NCBI RefSeq assembly: GCF_000269985.1
Contig: NC_016109.1
Span: forward strand, 7,529,001 to 7,593,000
Source: Kitasatospora setae KM-6054
Lineage (GTDB): Bacteria; Actinomycetota; Actinomycetes; Streptomycetales; Streptomycetaceae
Reading direction: 5' to 3'
Length of the DNA stretch: 64,000 nucleotides
The notes below the pieces were generated by a model. That model was given only the letters and a program-made list of their open reading frames with translations. It searched no databases and was not told where the DNA came from. The position numbers were made by a program, and so were the translations under genes. Of this stretch, positions 15,371-23,924 are shown piece by piece (positions within the stretch are counted from its first letter, which is position 1; each line of letters begins with the position of its first letter).

Positions 15371-17530
15371 ATGGTCACCTACGAAGGCGTGACCCAGGCC
15401 CGGCTCGACCGGGTCACCACCGCCGCCGAGGACTGGGGCGGCCTGCGCGGCCGCTTCCTCGGCCTGCGCGACCAACTCGCCCAGCGGGTCGAACAACCGA
15501 TGACGGCCGGCTGGGAGGGCAGCGCCGCCCTCCGGGCCCGCGAACAGGTCCGCCGGGCCGCCGAACAGCTCGACGCCGCCGCCGAGGAAGCCCACGACAT
15601 CGCCACCCTGCTGGGCGACGCGGTCGGCGAGTTCCGGCAGGCACAGAGCGAGCTGCGCCGCCTCGCCGAGGTCGACGCCCCCGCCCAACGGATGCGGATC
15701 ACCCCGCAGGGCGACGTCGTCGACCTCGTCCAGGAGGACGCCGGCCCGCAGGGCCTCGACCTCGGCGAAGCCCTCACCCGGCAACTGCGCACCACCGCGA
15801 TGGCCGCCCGGATCCAGGAAGTCCTGAACCGGGCCACCCAGGCCGACCAGGCCCTCAGCTGGGCCCTCGCCCAGGACCCGAACGGCGAGGACGACCGCGG
15901 CTTCAACCCCGGCTCCTTCACCGACCTCGACCAGGCCGACGCCGCCCGCCGCGACCTCGGCGAAGCACTCGACCTGGCCCGCCGGGAACAGCTCGGCCCC
16001 GCCGAACTCGACCGGCTCAACGCCCTGCTGGAGGCCCACCAGGGCGACCCGGCGTTCGCCGAGTCCTTCGCCACCGGCCTCGGCGCGCGCGGCACCATGG
16101 AGTTCTGGCGCCGCGTCAACAACCCGGACCCGCTGCACAACCCGACGGGCGTCCTCCCGCCGGAACGGGCCGAGGCGCTCACCAGGCTCCAGACCTCCCT
16201 CGGCGGGACGCTCGCCACCGCCTCCCACGGCCACGGCGAGGCGATGGCCGGCTGGAAGAAGGACATGACCGCCCTCGGCACCGAGCGCTTCGAAGGCCCC
16301 GGCTACTCGCCCAACGGCTTCCAGCTGATGAGCAGCCTGATGCGCACCGGCAGGTACGACAGCGCGTTCCTGAACGAGTACGGCAGCGCGCTGGTCGACG
16401 CCGAACAGGCCGGCGGCAAGGGCGCCACCCTGTCGTACACGTGGCGCCTGGAAGACGCCGGGGCGAGCTGGGACCACCTGGCGGCGAAGGGGGCCACCGG
16501 CGACCCGATGGGGGCCTTCTCCGTCGCCCTCGGCAACAACCCGCAGGCCGCCACCGCCTTCCTCGACCCCGGACCGGACGGATCCAACAAACACCTCGAC
16601 TACCTGCTCAAGGAACGCGTCTGGTACTACGACGGGAGGTCCCCGAGCTTCCCGGGCGACCCCGGCCCGCTCGGCCCCGCCCTCGAAGCGGCCGCCACCG
16701 GCGACCCGGCCGGGCAGGCCGACGGCGACCGGCGGCACACCGAGGCGCAGGCCCGGACGGCGCAGGCGATCCTGGTCGGGCTCAAGCCGGAGGCGGGGGA
16801 GGAGCGGGTGCCGAAGGGCATGGAGGTGTCGGTGGCCAACCTGCTCGCCGACTACGTGGACGACACCCACGCGGCGTTCGGCGGCGTCGACGCCCGCCAG
16901 CCGTCCGGCGCGGCCGACGGCACCCCGTACACCACGCCGGACGGCTCGGCGCACATCGCGGTCAACCAGAACACCCTGATCAGGGTGATGCGCGGCGCGG
17001 CCGACGACCCCGACGCGTACGCGGTGATGCACCTGGCCGAGACCCGGAAGGTCTCCGAGACGCTGGCCGACATCCCGCCCGGCGCGAGCGAGAACCAGCG
17101 CAGCGCCCAGATCCAGCAGAGCGCCGCCGCCCTGATGGTGTACGACGCGATCCGGGACGACGTCCGGCTCGACATGCGCGATGACGCCAACGACAAGGTC
17201 GAGTGGGACACCAAGGTCATTCAGAGCATCGCGTCCGTGGCCGACATCCCGACCGGTCCGGCCAAGGACATCATCGACCCGCTGATGGACGTCTGGCTCA
17301 CCTCGGTGGTGAACGACACCAAGGAGGCCAACGAGAACAGGACGCTGGACGCGATCAGCCGGGAGGACCTGGAATCGCGCGGCCAGCTCAAGGAGCAGAT
17401 CAGGCAGTGGGCGGAACAGCGGGAGAAGGGCAGTTCGAGCAGTTCGGCGGTCAGCGTGCTGCTGTTCCAGGTCGACAACACCGGCCGGACCTCCTACGAC
17501 AACGCGCTGGGCGCACTGAGGAGGCCCTGA
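15371..17530 (+). CDS. Large ESX-associated protein with N-terminal WXG-like hairpin
   Basis: 719 residues. The first 110 or so form a helical hairpin with Trp-Glu-Gly at its turn (MTAGWEGSAALRARE), followed by long charged helical regions without membrane segments or signal peptide. The layout resembles LXG/WXG-headed effectors, but the C-terminus (about 600-719) shows no toxin motif I recognise and there is no obvious immunity gene. A Gly/Asn/His-containing middle (LGARGTMEFWRRVNNPDP, ASHGHGEAMAGWKKDM) recurs in actinobacterial proteins of this kind as I remember them. It sits between a WXG100-like gene and a membrane-protein gene that overlaps its stop by one base. Exported structural or effector role is inferred only. 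Confidence 0.7.
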   Translation: MVTYEGVTQARLDRVTTAAEDWGGLRGRFLGLRDQLAQRVEQPMTAGWEGSAALRAREQVRRAAEQLDAAAEEAHDIATLLGDAVGEFRQAQSELRRLAEVDAPAQRMRITPQGDVVDLVQEDAGPQGLDLGEALTRQLRTTAMAARIQEVLNRATQADQALSWALAQDPNGEDDRGFNPGSFTDLDQADAARRDLGEALDLARREQLGPAELDRLNALLEAHQGDPAFAESFATGLGARGTMEFWRRVNNPDPLHNPTGVLPPERAEALTRLQTSLGGTLATASHGHGEAMAGWKKDMTALGTERFEGPGYSPNGFQLMSSLMRTGRYDSAFLNEYGSALVDAEQAGGKGATLSYTWRLEDAGASWDHLAAKGATGDPMGAFSVALGNNPQAATAFLDPGPDGSNKHLDYLLKERVWYYDGRSPSFPGDPGPLGPALEAAATGDPAGQADGDRRHTEAQARTAQAILVGLKPEAGEERVPKGMEVSVANLLADYVDDTHAAFGGVDARQPSGAADGTPYTTPDGSAHIAVNQNTLIRVMRGAADDPDAYAVMHLAETRKVSETLADIPPGASENQRSAQIQQSAAALMVYDAIRDDVRLDMRDDANDKVEWDTKVIQSIASVADIPTGPAKDIIDPLMDVWLTSVVNDTKEANENRTLDAISREDLESRGQLKEQIRQWAEQREKGSSSSSAVSVLLFQVDNTGRTSYDNALGALRRP

Positions 17531-18672
17531 TGACGACGGGACGGTTCGAGCCGACGCCCCCGCCCAGGCCGTCCGTGCCACCGATGCCGACCGCGTCGCC
17601 CGTGCCGCCGGTTCCGTCGGCGGCCCCCGGGGCGGGGCGGCGTCGGCGGGGCTGGGCGTGGTTCGGGGTGTTCCTGCTGCTGGTGGGCGCGCCGACCGGG
17701 TGGTACTTCGGCGGCGGGTACGAGCGGTGGCAGGACGGCCGTGCGCTGCGGGGACTGTGCCGAGGGGCGGTGGACACCGCCGAGGTGCGGGAACTGCTCG
17801 ACGGGGCCGGGCGGTTGAACGGGGAGGACTTCGAGCGGCGGTCGGATCGCAGCGTGTGCCTGGTGCGGGCACCGGACCGGCACGGCACCCTGATGATCCG
17901 CATCGGGCGGGCTCCGCTGTCGGCGGTCGAATCCCTGCAGGCGCTCCGCCGCGACTACCTGGGGGAGCGGGAGGGGACCCCGGTCGTACCGGTCGGAGCC
18001 GGCTGGGCCGGCGTGCTGTCGGCTGGGCCCACCAGCGAGGACGAGGGCCTGATCGTGCTCGCGCTGGCCTGCACCGGGACGCAGTACCCCGATCGGCTGG
18101 TCGTCGAACTGACCGCCAACCCGACTGCGGCGCACGACGGTCCGCAGGACGACTTCGCCTCCGCCGAGCAGCGGGCCCGGCTCGGCCGGATCGCCGGCCG
18201 CATCGCGGCCCGAGCCGACCGGATCTGGAAGTGCGGGGCCCCGCTCGGCGGCCGGATCGAGCACCTGCCGGGTCGGGCGGACGTCAAGGTCGTACCACGA
18301 GGCAGCACCGAGGGCACCTGCGTCGGGATTCCCGGACCGGTGCGCGAGGCCCCGACCGACCCGACCGCGCCGATCGAGGACTGCACCGTCCTGCTGCCCG
18401 ACGGGAAGAGCAGGGCGCTCCGCCTGCTCGCCTACTACCCGCCCTTCGCCGGGGCCGGCCTGTCCACTGCCGGTGTTTCCAGCACCGGTCTGAGAGGAAG
18501 GGCAGGCCGGGAGGGGGCCAAGAGCTGGGCCTTCGCGTCCTGCCCCGGCGGCGAGGCGGTGTTCCTGTCGTACCAGGACGAGCAGACGGCCGTCACGGCG
18601 CGCGACGCGCTCGCCGGGTTCGCCCGGGCCTCGGCCGCGCGGCACGGGTGTGCGGCGCCGGTGCTGCCGTGA
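17530..18672 (+). CDS. Membrane-anchored protein of unknown function in ESX-type operon
   Basis: 380 residues. A Pro-rich N-terminus of about 35 residues (PTPPPRPSVPPMP), then Arg-rich residues and one membrane segment near 41-60 (WAWFGVFLLLVGAPTGWYFGG), then a large extracytoplasmic part with at least six Cys that could form disulfides. The domain order resembles cell-surface lipoprotein-like proteins that accompany type VII secretion genes. The ATG overlaps the preceding stop (TGATG), which ties it to the large WXG-headed protein; it could be its membrane partner or immunity protein. No enzyme motif seen. Confidence 0.7.
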   Translation: MTTGRFEPTPPPRPSVPPMPTASPVPPVPSAAPGAGRRRRGWAWFGVFLLLVGAPTGWYFGGGYERWQDGRALRGLCRGAVDTAEVRELLDGAGRLNGEDFERRSDRSVCLVRAPDRHGTLMIRIGRAPLSAVESLQALRRDYLGEREGTPVVPVGAGWAGVLSAGPTSEDEGLIVLALACTGTQYPDRLVVELTANPTAAHDGPQDDFASAEQRARLGRIAGRIAARADRIWKCGAPLGGRIEHLPGRADVKVVPRGSTEGTCVGIPGPVREAPTDPTAPIEDCTVLLPDGKSRALRLLAYYPPFAGAGLSTAGVSSTGLRGRAGREGAKSWAFASCPGGEAVFLSYQDEQTAVTARDALAGFARASAARHGCAAPVLP

Positions 18673-18773
18673 GCGGGGCCGGGGCCCGATCGGAGCGGGC
18701 AGGGAATGTCGGGTGCGGGGGAGGGGCTGGTCCCTAGGGTCGGTGACAGGAAAGAGCACGGAAGGGAGCCGGG

Positions 18774-19682
18774 GTGCTGGAGCGGCTGAACCAGGCGATG
18801 GACCGGGTGGAGGCGGAGCTCGACGGGCGGGTGGACGTGGCCGAACTGGCACGGATCACCGGGACGTCGGAGTACCACTTCCGGCGGCTGTTCTCGTCGT
18901 TGGCGGGGATGCCGCTGTCGGAGTACGTCCGGCGCCGGCGGCTGACCGTCGCCGCGGCCGAGGTGCTGGCCGGCGAACCGTCGCTGCTGGACGTCGCGGT
19001 GCGCTACGGGTACGGCTCCGGGGAGGCGTTCGCCCGGGCGTTCCGGGCGCTGCACGGCGTCGGCCCCGGGGAGGCGCGGCGCGGTGGCGCGGTGCTGAAC
19101 GCGCAGCCCCGGCTGTCCTTCCGGCTCGTCGTCGAAGGGAGTGGCACCATGAAGTACCGCATCGTCGAGAAGGACGCGTTCCGGGTGGTCGGCCGGCGGG
19201 CCCGCGTCCCGCTGATCCACGAGGGCGTCAACCCGCACATCCTCGAACACGTCCGGGGCATCCCGCCGGAGACCAGCCGGCGGATCGCCGCGCTCTCCGA
19301 CCAGGAGCCCGAGGGCCTGCTCTCGGTCACCCTCCGGCTCCCCGGAGAGAGCCCCGACGGGCCGGACGGGCCGGACGGGCCGGACGGGTTCGCCGAGGGC
19401 AGTCTGCTCGACTACTACCACGCGACGGTCAGCGGATCCCCCGAACTCCCCGCCGACCTGGACGTGTTGGAGTGCCCGGCGGGCACCTGGGCGGTGTTCG
19501 AGAACACCGGCCCGTTCCCGCAGGCGCTGCAGCGGATGTGGGCGGACGTGGCCGCGCAGTGGATCCCGTCCAACCCGTACGAGTACCGGCCGGGCCCCGA
19601 GATCCTGCGGGTCCGCCCGCTGCCGGACGACCCCGGGCAGTCGCACGCCCAGCTGTGGGTCCCGGTCGCCCGGATCGGCTGA
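18774..19682 (+). CDS. AraC-family regulator with GyrI-like effector domain
   Basis: 302 residues. Residues 1-105 contain the two AraC helix-turn-helices (DVAELARITGTSEYHFRRLF and LLDVAVRYGYGSGEAFARAF). From about 125 on is a GyrI/BmrR-like small-molecule binding domain (MKYRIVEKDAFRVVGRRARV ... WAVFENTGPFPQALQRMW). This Rob/TipA-like order suggests response to drugs or other amphipathic ligands. A slippage-prone 9-base repeat encodes GPDGPDGPDG near residue 200. GTG start at 18774 with GGAAGGGAG upstream. Its target genes are not evident from neighbours. Confidence 0.9.
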   Translation: MLERLNQAMDRVEAELDGRVDVAELARITGTSEYHFRRLFSSLAGMPLSEYVRRRRLTVAAAEVLAGEPSLLDVAVRYGYGSGEAFARAFRALHGVGPGEARRGGAVLNAQPRLSFRLVVEGSGTMKYRIVEKDAFRVVGRRARVPLIHEGVNPHILEHVRGIPPETSRRIAALSDQEPEGLLSVTLRLPGESPDGPDGPDGPDGFAEGSLLDYYHATVSGSPELPADLDVLECPAGTWAVFENTGPFPQALQRMWADVAAQWIPSNPYEYRPGPEILRVRPLPDDPGQSHAQLWVPVARIG

Positions 19683-19870
19683 AGTCCGTTACGGGGGAGG
19701 GGGGTTCGGGTCCTGCCTGAGGCGGAACCGGACTCATACGGCGGGCCCGCCCCCGCCCCGGCGGCCTCGTCCGGGCGGGGGAGGGCGGACGGGCCGGACG
19801 GAGGAGGCGCCCGGCGGCGGCGGGCGGGAGGCTCGAACCGACAGACAGCGGACGGACGTCGGGGAGAGTC

Positions 19871-21061
19871 ATGGTGCGGCAGGTGCGGTGGACGCGGTGG
19901 ACGCGGTGGGTGCTGCGAGGCGGCGGGTGGCTCCAACTGCTGCCCGCTGCAAGCGGATTGTGGGCCGTGGCGGACGCCGCCACCCAACTCGGCTGGGCCG
20001 CCGCCGGCACCACCGTGCCCTGGACCGCGCACACCGCGTACCCGCGCGCCGCGCTCCTCCCGCTGGCCCTGGCGGCCCTGCTCGCCGGGGCGGCGGCCGT
20101 CGCCGCCGGCACCGGCTGGGAGGAGCGCGGCGGCCGGTACCGGCGCCACGCGGTGACGGCCGTCCTGCTGGTGACCGTCCCGCTGTACGCGGCGGGCAGC
20201 AGCGGACTGCCGGTCCACTTCGTCCAACTCGCCACCCTCAGCGGCCTGGAGAGCGCCACCGGCCTGGCCCAGGTCCTGCTCGACACGGCCGGCGCCACCC
20301 TGCTGATCCTCACCGCGCTCACCCGCCGGCGCCGCCACACCGGCCGCTGCCCGCGCTGCGGACAACCCCACCCCGGCCCCGCCGGCGGCGAACTGCGCCA
20401 CCCCGCGCCCACCCCGCCCGGCCGGCGCACCCGCACCGCCGCCTACCTGCTGCTGCTCGGACTGCTGCCCTGGGCCGGCGTCAAGACCGTCTGGACGCTC
20501 GGCGGCGACGCGCTCGGCATCACCGCCGAAGCCTGGGCCGCCAGCGCCGCCGACGGAACGTCGGGCGTCACCCGGGCGCTCGCCGAACTCGGTGTCGACG
20601 TCACGGTGTTCGCGGCGGCCGTCGGCGTCCTGCTGCTGCTCGGACTGCTCCAACGCTGGGGCCAGACCTTCCCGCGCCCGCTCCCGCTGCTCGGCGGCCG
20701 CCGCGTCCCCCGGCTGCTCCCGCTCGTCCCGGCCTGGCTGACCGGCGCGCCCCTGGCCATGTACGGCCTCGTCCTGACCGCGCTCGCCCCGCTGCTCGCC
20801 ACCGGAGCCCTCCCCGCGCCGTCCGTCACCCCGCCGTTCACCAGCACCGCCGGCCTGCTCTGGATGACCGAGTTCGGCGGCCTCGCCTTCACCGGCCTCG
20901 GCCGCGGCCTGCTGCTCGCCGCCCGCTCCTACGCCGCCCGCACCCGGCCGGTCTGCGCCGGGACGGAGCGGGAAACGGCTGGTGGCGGCCGGGAAACGGC
21001 TGGTGGCAGTGGGAAAACGGCTGGTGGCGGCGGGGAAGCGGCTGGGAGGATGGCCGGATGA
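19871..21061 (+). CDS. Polytopic membrane protein of unknown function
   Basis: 396 residues with about eight hydrophobic segments and a cytosolic or external Cys-x-x-Cys (RCPRCGQPHPGP) in the central loop near residue 160, which could bind zinc. No transporter family is recognised. The last 30 residues are encoded by a tandem 20/21-base repeat and read as ETAGGG-type repeats, so the C-terminus was probably extended by repeat expansion. ATG at 19871 has GGGGAGAG upstream. The stop overlaps the next start (ATGA), so the following small protein is co-translated. Confidence 0.75.
   Translation: MVRQVRWTRWTRWVLRGGGWLQLLPAASGLWAVADAATQLGWAAAGTTVPWTAHTAYPRAALLPLALAALLAGAAAVAAGTGWEERGGRYRRHAVTAVLLVTVPLYAAGSSGLPVHFVQLATLSGLESATGLAQVLLDTAGATLLILTALTRRRRHTGRCPRCGQPHPGPAGGELRHPAPTPPGRRTRTAAYLLLLGLLPWAGVKTVWTLGGDALGITAEAWAASAADGTSGVTRALAELGVDVTVFAAAVGVLLLLGLLQRWGQTFPRPLPLLGGRRVPRLLPLVPAWLTGAPLAMYGLVLTALAPLLATGALPAPSVTPPFTSTAGLLWMTEFGGLAFTGLGRGLLLAARSYAARTRPVCAGTERETAGGGRETAGGSGKTAGGGGEAAGRMAG
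20970..21050 (+). repeat. Tandem 20/21-base repeat at the 3' end of the membrane-protein gene
   Basis: Copies start at 20970, 20991 and 21011 (GGGAAAACGGCTGGTGGCGG type), with a decayed fourth copy at 21032 that includes the ribosome site of the next gene. The unit closely matches 14888-14907 in an intergenic gap 6 kb away. Confidence 0.75.
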
Positions 21062-21555
21062 ACGTCGTACGACTGGTTGCGCTGCGCCTCGCTTCGGGGC
21101 AACTGCCGCCCGAGGAACTGCCGTTGGCGGCGGCCTGGCTGCTCGTCGCGGGCCACGACGCGCCCGCGCTCGGCGAGTTGGCCGGATGCTCGGGGCGGGA
21201 GCGGGCCGTCGAGTTGGCGGAGCTGTTCGCGCGGGCGCTGGCCGAACTCGGCGAACCGGCCCTGGGGGCGGGCGAGGCGGAGAACAGGCTGCTGTCCGAC
21301 CTCGCCGGGCGGCTGCACGGCGGGCTGATCGACCCGGTCGAGGCGCGGGCTGGGGTGTGGCACGAGAGGGTGGACGAGGCGACCGGACCGGAGCTGCGGT
21401 TCCTGGAGGTGGCGGTCGAGTGCTGCTGCTCCTCCTGCGCGGCGCAGACCGAACCGGCCGCGCAGCGCGACTGGGAGGCGAGAGTGCGGGACGCCGCCGC
21501 CGACCTGGTCGCGGCCGGCCGACCGGCGGAACGTCAGAGCGCCCACCAGCAGTAG
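21058..21555 (+). CDS. Hypothetical protein, 165 residues
   Basis: A mostly helical, Leu/Ala/Glu-rich protein with four Cys close together (VECCCSSCAAQ, residues about 123-130) that might bind metal. No family recognised. The ATG overlaps the stop of the membrane-protein gene, so expression is probably coupled. The 3' end overlaps that of the opposite-strand gene by 22 bases. A GGGAGGA ribosome site lies in the decayed last copy of the upstream tandem repeat. Confidence 0.65.
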   Translation: MNVVRLVALRLASGQLPPEELPLAAAWLLVAGHDAPALGELAGCSGRERAVELAELFARALAELGEPALGAGEAENRLLSDLAGRLHGGLIDPVEARAGVWHERVDEATGPELRFLEVAVECCCSSCAAQTEPAAQRDWEARVRDAAADLVAAGRPAERQSAHQQ

Positions 21556-21974
21556 AGGCGGTGGTGGGCGGCGCGGGCCCGGCGGGCGAGCCCCGACAGG
21601 GCGTCCAGCGCGGCCGCGGCCTCGGCGGGCGTGACGTCCTGGAGGTCCCCGGACCCGGACCAGGCCGCGGCGCGCCCCGGCAGCTCGGCGGCCGGGAGGG
21701 CGGCGAGGGCCGCGGCCAGCGTGTCGGACACCGCGACCACGAACGCCTCCTCGGCCTCCGGCTCGGAGAGCAGCAGGCCGGCCCGCGGCCGGGCCCGCGC
21801 CTCCTCGTACCGGCAGCCGGTGAGCACCGCCTCCAGTCGGGCGAGCACCACCACCGGGTCGACGTCCTTGAGCGGCAGCGTGTCGAGCCCGCCTTCGGCC
21901 GGACCGCCCGGGGCGTCGAGGACGGCGAGGGCGGCGGAGTCGTCCGCGGCGGAGAAGTAGTCGCACAGGGGCAT
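21534..21974 (-). CDS. Hypothetical protein, 146 residues
   Basis: Starts MPLCDYFSAADDSAALAVL and is acidic and alpha/beta in pattern. It reminds me of a small family of soluble actinobacterial proteins that begin with a similar Cys-Asp-Tyr-Phe-Ser-Ala motif, function unknown. It converges with the preceding gene, with overlapping 3' ends, and is divergent from the TetR gene with 81 bases between. No signal peptide or catalytic motif seen. Confidence 0.65.
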   Translation of the reverse strand: MPLCDYFSAADDSAALAVLDAPGGPAEGGLDTLPLKDVDPVVVLARLEAVLTGCRYEEARARPRAGLLLSEPEAEEAFVVAVSDTLAAALAALPAAELPGRAAAWSGSGDLQDVTPAEAAAALDALSGLARRARAAHHRLYCWWAL

Positions 21975-22055
21975 GCCGGAGATCCTGGCAGCGGGCACCG
22001 ACAGGCGGCGGGGCGGGCACGGGCGGGCGGGGGAGGGTGTGGAAGGATTCGGGGC

Positions 22056-22763
22056 ATGGCCATCCAGCGTTCCCGCCCGCCCGCGCGGGTCGGGCGGCCC
22101 CGTGCGGCGGGGCCATCGGAGAGTGAACTCTCGCCCCGGGAAGAGGTGTTGGCGGCCGCCGCGGAGCTGTTCACGGAGAACGGGTACGCCGCCACCACCA
22201 CCCGGGCGGTCGCCGAGAAGGCCGGACTGCGGCAGGCGTCGATGTACCACTACTTCGCGCGCAAGGAGGACATCCTCGCCACCCTGCTGGAGTCCACCGT
22301 CGAGCCCTCGCTGCTGCTCGCCGGCACGCTGCTCGCCCGGCCCGGACTCGACCCGGCCGCCCGGCTGTGGACCCTGGCCGCCGCCGACGCCGCGCTGCTG
22401 CACCGCGGCCTGTACAACCTCGGCGCGCTCTACCAACTGCCCGAGGTGCGCGGCGAGCGGTTCGCCCGCTTCCGCGGCGCCCGCGCCGAACTCCGTTCCG
22501 CCTACGGCGCATTGCTGGAGCTGATCGCCCCCGGCGAGCCCGGCCGCGAGCTGCGCTGCGACCTGCTGCTGGGCCTGGTCGAGGGCGGCGTCGCGGTGGT
22601 CCGCGACCGCGAACGCGAACGCGGCGGTGCGGACGGCGGCGGGGACGGCGAGTTCGAGACCGAGCGGGTCGGACCGGCGGTCGCCGACGCCGCACTGCGG
22701 CTGGCCGGCTGCGACCGGGCCCGGCGGGAGGCCGCCGCCCGGGCCGCCCGCGAGCTGCTCTGA
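22056..22763 (+). CDS. TetR-family transcriptional regulator
   Basis: 235 residues. After a basic 27-residue leader comes the TetR DNA-binding domain (REEVLAAAAELFTENGYAATTTRAVAEKAGLRQASMYHYFARKEDIL in pieces at about 28-75), then an all-helical ligand domain. The ATG at 22056 has GGAAGGA upstream. No clear operator palindrome in the 81-base gap before it; the divergent small gene or the nearby AhpD-like gene could be a target. Confidence 0.92.
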   Translation: MAIQRSRPPARVGRPRAAGPSESELSPREEVLAAAAELFTENGYAATTTRAVAEKAGLRQASMYHYFARKEDILATLLESTVEPSLLLAGTLLARPGLDPAARLWTLAAADAALLHRGLYNLGALYQLPEVRGERFARFRGARAELRSAYGALLELIAPGEPGRELRCDLLLGLVEGGVAVVRDRERERGGADGGGDGEFETERVGPAVADAALRLAGCDRARREAAARAARELL

Positions 22764-22919
22764 CGGGCGGGCGCTGACGCGCCGTCCCGGCGAGCGGTGG
22801 GTGGCGCGCGGCGCGCGCAGGTGCGGAACTTCCCGGGGCCGGTGCCGGTGTCGACCGTGCGGCGGCCGGCCGGAGGGTGCCGGGTGGGAGCCGGCGGCCC
22901 TCCAGGCCGCGGGGGTGGG

Positions 22920-23393
22920 TCAGGCGAACTGGCCGGGGACGTAGTCGCCGGCGGGCTGCCGGACGATCACGTTGATCCGGTTGTAGGCGTTGATCACCGC
23001 GATCAGGCCGATCAGGGCGGTGATCTGCTCCTCGTCGTAGTGCTTGGCGGCCCGGGCCCAGACCTCGTCGCTGACCCCGCCGGCCGCGTCCGCGATCCGG
23101 GTGGCCTCCTCGGTGAGCTCCAGGGCGGCCCGCTCGGCCTCGGTGAAGACGTTGGCCTCCCGCCAGGCGGCGATCAGGTTCAGCCGCAGCTGGGTCTCCC
23201 CGGCGTGCGCGGCGTCCTTGGTGTGCATGTCGGTGCAGAACCCGCAGCCGTTGATCTGGCTGGCGCGGATCTTCACCAGTTCCTGGGTGGTCATCGGCAG
23301 GGCGGACAGGCCCAGGGCGTGACCGGCGGAGTTGATGTGCTTCAGGAACTTGGCGCCGAGCGGGTTGCCGAAGAAGTTGAGACGCGCGTCCAC
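22920..23393 (-). CDS. AhpD/carboxymuconolactone decarboxylase family protein
   Basis: 157 residues, all helical. The redox motif is C50-G-F-C53 with H57 (NGCGFCTDMH), the alkylhydroperoxidase D signature. Such proteins reduce peroxides or act as small thiol-disulfide enzymes. The GTG start at 23393 follows AAGAGGAG. It stands alone between the TetR gene and a small membrane-protein gene. Confidence 0.9.
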   Translation of the reverse strand: MDARLNFFGNPLGAKFLKHINSAGHALGLSALPMTTQELVKIRASQINGCGFCTDMHTKDAAHAGETQLRLNLIAAWREANVFTEAERAALELTEEATRIADAAGGVSDEVWARAAKHYDEEQITALIGLIAVINAYNRINVIVRQPAGDYVPGQFA

Positions 23394-23532
23394 GGTGGTG
23401 GCTCCTCTTGCTGTGTGCGGTGTGTTCCGGGCTTCTGAAGGGTTGACCCCGCTGCCGCCACCGGTGTGACAGGGCGCGGAAGTGACGCCAGTCACAGTGT
23501 CGGCGGGCCGGCGTGGCGGTAGGCGGGGGCGG

Positions 23533-23859
23533 TCACTTCGAGAGGGCGACGGAGAGCAGCAGGGGTGTGGCCAGCGCGCCCGCGCCGAAGGCGGTGCGCA
23601 GGCCCCGCTCCACTCCGGCGCGGTGCAGCAGTGCCCAGCCGAGCAGTACGAACACCGGCAGTGCGGTCAGGATGATCAGCAGCTCGACGTCGGGCAGGCA
23701 GTACGGGGTGGCGCAGCCGTGCTCGGCGACGACCGCGGTTCCGGCCTCCAGGGTGGCGAGCACGCCCAGGGCGGCTCCCGCCAGGGCCGCCCGCGGGGCG
23801 GGTCCCGCCGTGTCGATCCGCACCGTGCGCCCCCTGGTCGGTCCTGCTGGTCGCGTCAT
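23533..23859 (-). CDS. Small membrane protein
   Basis: 108 residues with three hydrophobic segments (about 24-43, 59-78, 90-106) and two Cys (GCATPYCLPD) in the loop after the first. No family recognised. Divergent from the nitronate monooxygenase gene with 65 bases between. Confidence 0.6.
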   Translation of the reverse strand: MTRPAGPTRGRTVRIDTAGPAPRAALAGAALGVLATLEAGTAVVAEHGCATPYCLPDVELLIILTALPVFVLLGWALLHRAGVERGLRTAFGAGALATPLLLSVALSK

Positions 23860-23924
23860 TGTGGCAGGGCGCGCGCGGCATAGGGTGGACGGGCCGGAGA
23901 GCAGGGTGGGAGAGGGAGGACACG

